Of a DNA stretch of 10,935 nt, positions 6,842 through 10,935 are shown piece after piece. The position numbers and the translations under genes are program-made. The DNA is from Prevotellaceae bacterium (GTDB lineage Bacteria > Bacteroidota > Bacteroidia > Bacteroidales > Bacteroidaceae). The notes beneath the pieces were generated by a model. That model made no database searches, was not told where the DNA came from, and saw only the letters and a program-made list of their open reading frames with translations. How positions within the stretch are numbered: position 1 is the stretch's first letter; every line of letters begins with the position of its first letter. The stretch covers positions 1-10,935 of the forward strand of contig JAFLUV010000074.1 of the NCBI GenBank assembly GCA_022508635.1. Reading direction: 5' to 3'.

Positions 6842-8161
6842 TTAATTGATGACCTCGCAACCCATATACGGAACGAGTGCTTTTGGAACACGGATGCCTT
6901 GCTCAGTCTGGTTATTTTCCAGAATAGATGCCACGATACGTGGCAAAGCGAGTGCCGAACCGTTCAGGGTGTGGCAGAGCTCCGTCTTGCCCGTTGCAGT
7001 ACGGCGGACACGACACTTCAAGCGATTGGCCTGATAGGTGTCAAAATTTGAGACAGAGCTGACCTCAAGCCAACGCTTCTGTGCCTCACTGTAAACCTCG
7101 AAATCGTAGCAGACTGCACTGGTGAAACTCTGGTCACCACCGCAAAGGCGAAGGATACGATAGGGAAGTTCCAGTTTCTGCAAAAGACCCTCCACATGCT
7201 GAAGCATTTCCTTATGACTCTCTGCACTATGCTCCGGTGTGTCAATGCGTACAATTTCAATCTTGCTGAACTCGTGTAAACGGTTCAGGCCTCGCACATC
7301 CTTGCCATAGCTGCCTGCTTCGCGACGGAAGCATTGTGTATAGGCACAGTTCTTTATGGGAAGATCCTTCTCGTCAAGGATTACGTCGCGATAGATATTC
7401 GTCACGGGTACCTCTGCAGTAGGGATGAGATAGAGATCATCCTCTGTGCAATGATACATCTGCCCTTCCTTGTCCGGCAGCTGACCTGTGCCATAGCCCG
7501 AAGCAGCATTCACCACAGTGGGAGGCATTATCTCCTCGTATCCTGACTTCTGCGCTTCGTCCAGGAAGAAATCGATCAAGGCACGCTGCAACCGTGCTCC
7601 CTTGCCGCGATAGACGGGGAAGCCTGCACCTGTTATCTTCACACCGAGGTCAAAATCAATGAGATTATACTTTTTTGCAAGTTCCCAATGTGGCAGCATG
7701 TCCGTTTTAGGGGCAGGGTCTGCATCCCAGTTTCCTACGGTATCTTTGCCTATGACACACTCCTTGAGATTGGACTTCACGACCCAGTTATCCTCAGCGC
7801 TTGCGCCTTCGGGAACCTCATCATAAGGGATATTGGGAATCTGGCAAAGCTGGCGAGCCAACTCCTGTTCGGCTGTTTCCTTTTTGTTTTCCAAGTCCCT
7901 GCTTACTTCTTTCAGGGCAGCCACCTTAGCCTTGACTTCTTCTGCCTCTTCGCGCTTGCCTTGCTTCATGAGCATACCAATCTCAGCCGCCAGTTTCTTG
8001 GCAGCAGAAAGATTTTGGTCGAGCTCCGCTTGTGCCTGGCGACGTGCCTTGTCGACGGCAATGACCTCCTCTATAGCCTGACGAGCACCAGTAAAGTGCT
8101 TCTTTTCCAATCCTGCAATGACACGTTCTGTCTCTTCCGTAATGAGTTTCAGTGTGAGCAT
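6842..8161 (-). CDS. serS: Seryl-tRNA synthetase
   Basis: This cytoplasmic class II aminoacyl-tRNA synthetase charges tRNA-Ser (and tRNA-Sec where present) with serine. The 439 aa are slightly above the usual 420-430. The N-terminal long helical hairpin that grips the tRNA extra arm covers about 27-105 and is rich in A, E, K and Q. Class II motif 1 lies at about 191-217 (ending in IMPPTVV), motif 2 at 277-304 (CFRREAGSYGKD followed by RLHEFSKIE), and motif 3 at 396-413 (CHTLNGSALALPR with the conserved arginine). TAEVP (248-252) is the serine-specific TxE loop. The start MLTLKLITEE matches the family. It has its own promoter and follows the rpmA terminator, so it probably heads the transcription unit that continues into the NfnAB-like gene. 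AGGA lies upstream of the start, but spacing to the ATG is loose. Confidence 0.98.
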   Translation of the reverse strand: MLTLKLITEETERVIAGLEKKHFTGARQAIEEVIAVDKARRQAQAELDQNLSAAKKLAAEIGMLMKQGKREEAEEVKAKVAALKEVSRDLENKKETAEQELARQLCQIPNIPYDEVPEGASAEDNWVVKSNLKECVIGKDTVGNWDADPAPKTDMLPHWELAKKYNLIDFDLGVKITGAGFPVYRGKGARLQRALIDFFLDEAQKSGYEEIMPPTVVNAASGYGTGQLPDKEGQMYHCTEDDLYLIPTAEVPVTNIYRDVILDEKDLPIKNCAYTQCFRREAGSYGKDVRGLNRLHEFSKIEIVRIDTPEHSAESHKEMLQHVEGLLQKLELPYRILRLCGGDQSFTSAVCYDFEVYSEAQKRWLEVSSVSNFDTYQANRLKCRVRRTATGKTELCHTLNGSALALPRIVASILENNQTEQGIRVPKALVPYMGCEVIN

Positions 8162-8193
8162 ACTTCTTCTATCCTTTGTATAAAGTTGTTTCT

Positions 8194-8217
8194 AAAGTCG
8201 TGCAAAGATACGACTTT
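8194..8217. repeat. Perfect palindrome over the serS -7 element (candidate operator)
   Basis: AAAGTCGT (8194-8201) and ACGACTTT (8210-8217) are perfect 8-bp inverted repeats with an 8-nt spacer. The spacer and first base of the second arm contain most of the -7 element, and the left arm reaches the predicted start of transcription. A protein bound here would block the promoter. Confidence 0.45.
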
Positions 8218-8233
8218 TTGAGCATAATACGAA
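8203..8233 (-). promoter_or_regulatory. Bacteroidetes-type promoter of serS
   Basis: On the minus strand the -7 element is TATCTTTG at 8210-8203, a full match to TAnnTTTG. At a 19-nt spacing the -33 position is TTCG (8233-8230), a weaker fit to TTTG. Transcription should start near 8196, giving a leader of about 35 nt. Two palindromes overlap the elements. Confidence 0.75.
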
Positions 8234-8240
8234 GTATTAT
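8224..8240. repeat. Perfect palindrome over the serS -33 region (candidate operator)
   Basis: ATAATAC (8224-8230) and GTATTAT (8234-8240) are perfect 7-bp inverted repeats around a 3-nt centre. The palindrome covers the weak -33 position of the serS promoter. Its sequence differs from the palindrome over the -7 element, so two regulators or an unrelated AT-rich coincidence are both possible. Confidence 0.4.
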
Positions 8241-8265
8241 CCTTGAAAATGCTGCCCAAGTGACG

Positions 8266-8298
8266 AAAAAGAGGGATGTGCACCTTGGCACATCCCTC
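8266..8298 (-). terminator. Intrinsic terminator of rplU-rpmA
   Basis: On the minus strand GAGGGATGTGC (8298-8288), a 6-nt loop, and GCACATCCCTC (8281-8271) form a perfect 11-bp stem followed at once by five T (8270-8266). It begins 27 nt after the rpmA stop codon and has the T-run only on this strand, so it separates rplU-rpmA from serS. Confidence 0.9.
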
Positions 8299-8325
8299 CC
8301 CTTCACTTGTTAATCGAATGTCTCG

Positions 8326-8589
8326 TTATGCTTCTGCTACCGGCAAAACACTGACAGTACTGCGGTCAAGGCGACCTTTCCTGAACTGTACCGTACCATC
8401 CACAAGGGCATAGAGCGTATTGTCCTTACCCATTGCCACGTTTGTGCCGGGATAGTGACGTGTACCACGCTGGCGAACGATGATGTTGCCTGCAATACAC
8501 TTTTCACCGCCAAAAATCTTGATACCCAGTCTCTGAGAGTGTGACTCACGTCCGTTCTTAGAACTACCTACACCTTTTTTATGTGCCAT
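8326..8589 (-). CDS. rpmA: 50S ribosomal protein L27
   Basis: L27 is a small basic protein of the large ribosomal subunit whose N-terminal tail reaches towards the peptidyl transferase centre. The 87 aa are a normal length. The N-terminus MAHKKGVGSSKNGRESHSQRLG carries the conserved GxGSSxNGRDS-type block directly after the start, with no Firmicutes-type cleaved extension. GGNIIVRQRGT-like and YPGTNVAMGKDNTLYAL segments follow at about 34-62. The gene lies 26 nt after rplU, the classical bacterial arrangement, and is followed by a strong terminator. No Shine-Dalgarno sequence is evident before the ATG. Confidence 0.98.
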   Translation of the reverse strand: MAHKKGVGSSKNGRESHSQRLGIKIFGGEKCIAGNIIVRQRGTRHYPGTNVAMGKDNTLYALVDGTVQFRKGRLDRSTVSVLPVAEA

Positions 8590-8615
8590 TTTCGTTCAGT
8601 CTTTAGCGTTAAACA

Positions 8616-8930
8616 TTAAGCGTTGATACCCTTGATGGTCAGTTCGGTGAACTGCTGGCGATGTCCGTTGAGCTTGCGATAGCCCTTACGACGCTTCTTG
8701 TGGAAGACGAGCACCTTGTCGCCCTTTACCAAAGGTGAAATAACTTCGGCCGTTACCTTGGCGCCTGCCACGGTAGGAGTACCCACGGTGATGGTACCAT
8801 TGTCGACCAACAATACATTCTCAAATTCAACAGTCTTGCCAGCTTCTGCATCAGGCATGTGGTGAACGAAGAGCTTCTTGCCTTCCTCAACACGGAACTG
8901 CTGACCGTTAATCTCTACGATTGCGTACAT
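8616..8930 (-). CDS. rplU: 50S ribosomal protein L21
   Basis: L21 binds 23S rRNA in the large ribosomal subunit. The 104 aa match the family length. MYAIVEINGQQFRVEEGKK is the usual beta-strand N-terminus, and the basic C-terminal block KVLVFHKKRRKGYRKLNGHRQ (about 73-93), followed by TELTIKGI, holds the L21 signature. The start at 8930 is fixed by this N-terminus. It is preceded by an AT-rich stretch without a Shine-Dalgarno sequence. A promoter at 9018-9049 and a leader of about 80 nt containing a hairpin lie upstream. Cotranscription with rpmA is expected. Confidence 0.98.
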   Translation of the reverse strand: MYAIVEINGQQFRVEEGKKLFVHHMPDAEAGKTVEFENVLLVDNGTITVGTPTVAGAKVTAEVISPLVKGDKVLVFHKKRRKGYRKLNGHRQQFTELTIKGINA

Positions 8931-8964
8931 TTATTTAATTGTTTATAACGGGTTTTACCGCGGG

Positions 8965-8986
8965 GCGGAGTCATCTCGTGACTCGC
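8965..8986 (-). promoter_or_regulatory. Hairpin in the rplU leader (candidate r-protein leader structure)
   Basis: In the transcript GCG-AGTCA (8986-8979) pairs with TGACT-CGC (8973-8965) with one bulged base and a 5-nt loop. An overlapping CCGC/GCGG pairing just downstream would be mutually exclusive. Leader structures that control rplU operons are known in Firmicutes, but I do not recognise this one. In the opposite direction the same hairpin is followed by five T, so it could instead stop antisense transcription. Confidence 0.35.
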
Positions 8987-9017
8987 TTTTTCCAGCCTCT
9001 ACGGCATAAATCGGGTG

Positions 9018-9049
9018 CAAAGATACACTTTTTCTATTTTCCTGCCAAA
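9018..9049 (-). promoter_or_regulatory. Bacteroidetes-type promoter of rplU-rpmA
   Basis: On the minus strand TTTG (9049-9046) and TATCTTTG (9025-9018) are separated by 20 nt, close to the Bacteroidetes consensus TTTG-N19-TAnnTTTG. The start of transcription should be near 9011, about 80 nt before the rplU ATG. It lies in the gap between manA and rplU, which contains no clear intrinsic terminator for manA. Confidence 0.8.
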
Positions 9050-9104
9050 TGTTTCGCTTGCTTTTTTGCCTAAAAGAAAGAAAAACGCCTGCAAGGAGGT
9101 TGAA

Positions 9105-10028
9105 TTATATCACATAGCTTTCCAGCAGCTTGACATTTTCGTCGGGAATTATCGTAACCTCCTCCATAATGGCAGGAACGACAAGCGATTCTCCCTGGTG
9201 CAAGAAGATGCCTTGTCCGTCAGGACTCAGGAAGCAGCTCTGCCCGTTGAGACACATGTAGACACGGAAGCTGTCAATGCCCGTATAGTCGCGCCTGAAG
9301 GTATGCGTAAGCTTCAGCTCGTTAGTCGTGAAGAACGGACATTCTACGAGGGGAATGATGCTGTCGCGACTTTCCGTATAGATGACCTTGGGATCGGTCG
9401 TGACATCGCGGAAGTTAATGGCTTCGAGAGCAAGTTCAGTATGCAGTTCGCGCAGGTTTCCGTCGCGGTCGCGCCGCATATAGTCATAGATGCGATAGGT
9501 CACGTCACTTGTCTGTTGTATCTCAGCTATCACCATTCCTGCGCCGATGCCATGCACACGGCCAGCCGGGATGTAGAAACAGTCGCCTTCGCTGACATTG
9601 ACCTTGTTGAGGTCGTCCTCAATGTTGCCGTCTGCTACTTTCTGCGCATAGTCGCAGGTCTCTATTTTCTGGCGGAATCCGGCAATGAGCTGACTGCCAC
9701 GGTCGGCATCAACGACGTACCACATCTCGTTTTTGCCCATCTTGCCGTGGCGCTTGGCACTGAGTGCGTCGTCGGGATGTACTTGTATGGAGAGATCCTG
9801 GCGTGCATCAATGAACTTGATGAGCAGCGGGAAATCCGTCCCGAACTTTTCCGAGTTCTTTCCTCCCAGAAAATCAGCTCCATAGCGTGTAACAATTTCG
9901 GGAAGCGTCAGCCCCTTGTCTGCCCCGTTGAGGGCAACGGATTCAGATCCCTTGACAGCCGATACCACCCATGTCTCCGAACCCCACAGCGTAGGTTTGA
10001 AGATAGGATTGAATTTCAATATTTCCAT
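9105..10028 (-). CDS. manA: Mannose-6-phosphate isomerase, class I (short N-terminal variant)
   Basis: This zinc enzyme interconverts mannose 6-phosphate and fructose 6-phosphate in the cytoplasm, feeding mannose catabolism or GDP-mannose synthesis. The expected zinc ligands are present: Q82 and H84 in SIQVHPDD, E101 in KNEMWYV, and H159 in PAGRVHGIGAG. The segments FPLLIKFIDARQDLS (66-80), AEIQQTSDVTYRIYDY (168-183) and LRELHTE (192-198) are typical, and the cupin C-terminus ends LLESYVI. At 307 aa it is somewhat short: LWG (14-16) passes almost directly to SETW, where Bacteroidetes relatives I know have roughly 15 more residues before the GESWE-like motif. The reading frame is intact. It begins 15 nt after the RQC-like gene through an AT-rich spacer without a Shine-Dalgarno sequence, so the two are probably cotranscribed. 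Confidence 0.93.
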   Translation of the reverse strand: MEILKFNPIFKPTLWGSETWVVSAVKGSESVALNGADKGLTLPEIVTRYGADFLGGKNSEKFGTDFPLLIKFIDARQDLSIQVHPDDALSAKRHGKMGKNEMWYVVDADRGSQLIAGFRQKIETCDYAQKVADGNIEDDLNKVNVSEGDCFYIPAGRVHGIGAGMVIAEIQQTSDVTYRIYDYMRRDRDGNLRELHTELALEAINFRDVTTDPKVIYTESRDSIIPLVECPFFTTNELKLTHTFRRDYTGIDSFRVYMCLNGQSCFLSPDGQGIFLHQGESLVVPAIMEEVTIIPDENVKLLESYVI

Positions 10029-10043
10029 ATATACATTATAATA

Positions 10044-10769
10044 TTATATTGCATTCATCAGATGTACGATTCTGGCCAGACGCAGCTCCGCCTCGTTGTA
10101 CACGTCGCCATATTCCTTGACGGCCTGTTCTATGCTGTCCGACTTGGCTTCCCGGAAATACTCCAGTAATTCCTCCATGCATTCGGAACCAAGCACCTCG
10201 TCGGTAAAGTATGTGATGTTAAGGCGTCGTTTCTGCTGGGCAAGCGATTCTAAGTCTCCCAGCACTTCGTCCAGCCCAAGTCCCTCGCTCTCGGCAAAAT
10301 CCTCAAGTGCCACGTGCCGGTCGATGGCCATGATGAGCTTTATCTGCCGCTTGGCATTGGGCGATGCGGCTATCTCAGAGGCAGTATGATCCTTCCCGGC
10401 CTGCTCCAGCAGCGAATCTATCTCCGAGACATCGGAAACGCCTGCACTGATGGATTCGTCATCGTGGAGGACAAGCGAGGAAGGTTTCTTGGAAAATCTC
10501 TTCCCGGCCACAGTTGGCAACAAGTCGCCGTTCTCCGCAGTCATCTGCTTGATAAGCCCGTTTTCGTATGCAGCGTCTATAATGGCCGACCAGAAATCCT
10601 CGTCGTGTGTCTCTCCCGTGCCGTAGGTTTCGTTGTCATAGAGTTCAAGTTCTTCTATCTGCCGGGTTCTCCGCCCCATCATATAGTCTAAGAGCAACTG
10701 GCGTGGTGCAGGCCTGCCTATCTCTTGCAGTGCCTTCAACAGCCTTGATGCCGGTTCTTTTGCTTCCAT
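10044..10769 (-). CDS. Stand-alone RecQ C-terminal-like protein (RQC-like winged helix, no helicase domain)
   Basis: The 241-aa protein from MEAKEPASRLL is soluble and acidic. Residues 8-95 resemble the RQC winged helix of Bacteroidetes RecQ helicases: RQLLLDYMMGRRTRQIEE (23-40), a YGTG turn (49-52), DEDFWSAIIDAAYENGLI (56-73) and LLPTVAGKRFSKKP (83-96). Residues 145-241 resemble the helical C-terminal tail of those RecQ proteins: LDEVLGDLESL (166-176), INITYF-like LNITYF (183-188), YFREAKSDSIEQA (204-216) and EAELRLARI (226-234). No Walker motifs or DEAH box are present here or upstream. A DNA-binding or RecQ-partner role is possible but unproven. An in-frame ATG at 10838 would add 23 residues, but it lies upstream of the promoter at 10795-10825, so 10769 is the better start. 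Confidence 0.75.
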   Translation of the reverse strand: MEAKEPASRLLKALQEIGRPAPRQLLLDYMMGRRTRQIEELELYDNETYGTGETHDEDFWSAIIDAAYENGLIKQMTAENGDLLPTVAGKRFSKKPSSLVLHDDESISAGVSDVSEIDSLLEQAGKDHTASEIAASPNAKRQIKLIMAIDRHVALEDFAESEGLGLDEVLGDLESLAQQKRRLNITYFTDEVLGSECMEELLEYFREAKSDSIEQAVKEYGDVYNEAELRLARIVHLMNAI

Positions 10770-10794
10770 TCGTTTCGTGTGAGTTTTCGGGATG

Positions 10795-10825
10795 CAAATA
10801 TAGAACAAATATCTGTTGCCACAAA
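10795..10825 (-). promoter_or_regulatory. Bacteroidetes-type promoter of the RQC-like gene and manA
   Basis: On the minus strand TTTG (10825-10822), 19 nt, then TATATTTG (10802-10795) match the Bacteroidetes primary promoter consensus in both elements. The start of transcription should be near 10788, leaving a leader of about 19 nt to the ATG at 10769. This decides the start codon of the downstream gene. Confidence 0.85.
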
Positions 10826-10858
10826 GGATTTTAAGCATTTCTCATGGATTTTAAGCAT
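10826..10858. repeat. 13-bp direct repeat adjoining the -33 element
   Basis: GGATTTTAAGCAT occurs at 10826-10838 and 10846-10858, a period of 20 bp or about two helical turns. The inner copy directly abuts the -33 TTTG. This layout suits an activator or repressor binding as a tandem dimer. It could also be a dispersed genomic repeat. The rest of the upstream gap to 10935 holds only weak hairpins and no gene. Confidence 0.6.
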
Positions 10859-10935
10859 ATTTTGATGCTATTCCCAAATCCGTCCGCCCGTACAAGGCCA
10901 TTTTACGGACAATGGCTCTTTTTATAATGGTACAC

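Noticed and set aside
9026..9104. Intrinsic terminator after manA
   Set aside because: T-rich stretches are present, but the only possible stems are 3-5 bp with bulges. I could not support a terminator, so some read-through into rplU is possible.
10037..10048. 12-bp palindrome TATAATATTATA between the RQC-like gene and manA
   Set aside because: It consists only of A and T and overlaps a stop codon, so it is likely by chance in an AT-rich spacer.
9015..10169. Long open frame on the plus strand opposite manA
   Set aside because: It is the antisense of a clearly recognisable manA with intact zinc ligands, and its translation shows no family features. The same applies to the plus-strand frames opposite the NfnAB-like and serS genes, for example 5975-7051 and 7688-8221.
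10770..10838. N-terminal extension of the RQC-like protein from the ATG at 10838
   Set aside because: The extension contains the -7 and -33 elements of a strong promoter, so most transcripts would start downstream of that ATG. The 23 extra residues do not resemble the family.
10897..10920. Hairpin GCCATT/AATGGC followed by a T-run, read as a plus-strand terminator
   Set aside because: The stem is only 6 bp, and no plus-strand gene is present upstream for it to terminate.

Overview
The window looks like chromosomal DNA from a member of the Bacteroidales, most likely Prevotella or a close relative. The evidence is three promoters with the Bacteroidetes form (TTTG or similar, a spacer of about 19-20 nt, then TAnnTTTG), few clear Shine-Dalgarno sequences, a one-chain NfnA-NfnB-type flavoprotein, a PD40-like secreted protein, and proteins that read like Bacteroidales versions. 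All ten protein genes are on the minus strand, so the window is transcribed from right to left. No tRNA, rRNA, CRISPR array, transposase or integrase gene was seen.

From right to left, 10770-10935 is a non-coding upstream region with a 13-bp direct repeat and a good promoter. It drives a 241-aa protein resembling the C-terminal part of a RecQ helicase (RQC-like winged helix plus helical tail) without the helicase, followed closely by a class I mannose-6-phosphate isomerase (manA). A second promoter and a leader of about 80 nt with a hairpin precede rplU-rpmA (ribosomal proteins L21 and L27), which end at a strong intrinsic terminator. A third promoter, overlapped by two perfect palindromes, precedes serS.

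Downstream of serS the genes are spaced 10-70 nt apart and may form one long transcription unit: serS, the NfnAB-like fusion (probably NADH/NADPH/ferredoxin electron transfer), a DUF486 four-helix membrane protein, a secreted PD40-like protein with a coiled-coil tail, a threonine aldolase, and mnmE (tRNA wobble uridine modification). Their functions are mostly housekeeping and do not form a single pathway.

The most unusual part is 1-340, from the 3' end of mnmE to the left edge. The last 18 bases of mnmE (encoding FCVGK-stop) recur in degenerate form at 187-204 (FCIGK-stop) and 167-185 (FCIGK, one base inserted), in the same orientation. Several short direct and inverted repeats surround these copies. 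Because the 3' end of mnmE (trmE/thdF) is a known integration target of genomic islands in other bacteria, this is best read as an integration hot spot or the edge of an integrated element extending left out of the window. No integrase gene is visible, so that reading is inference.
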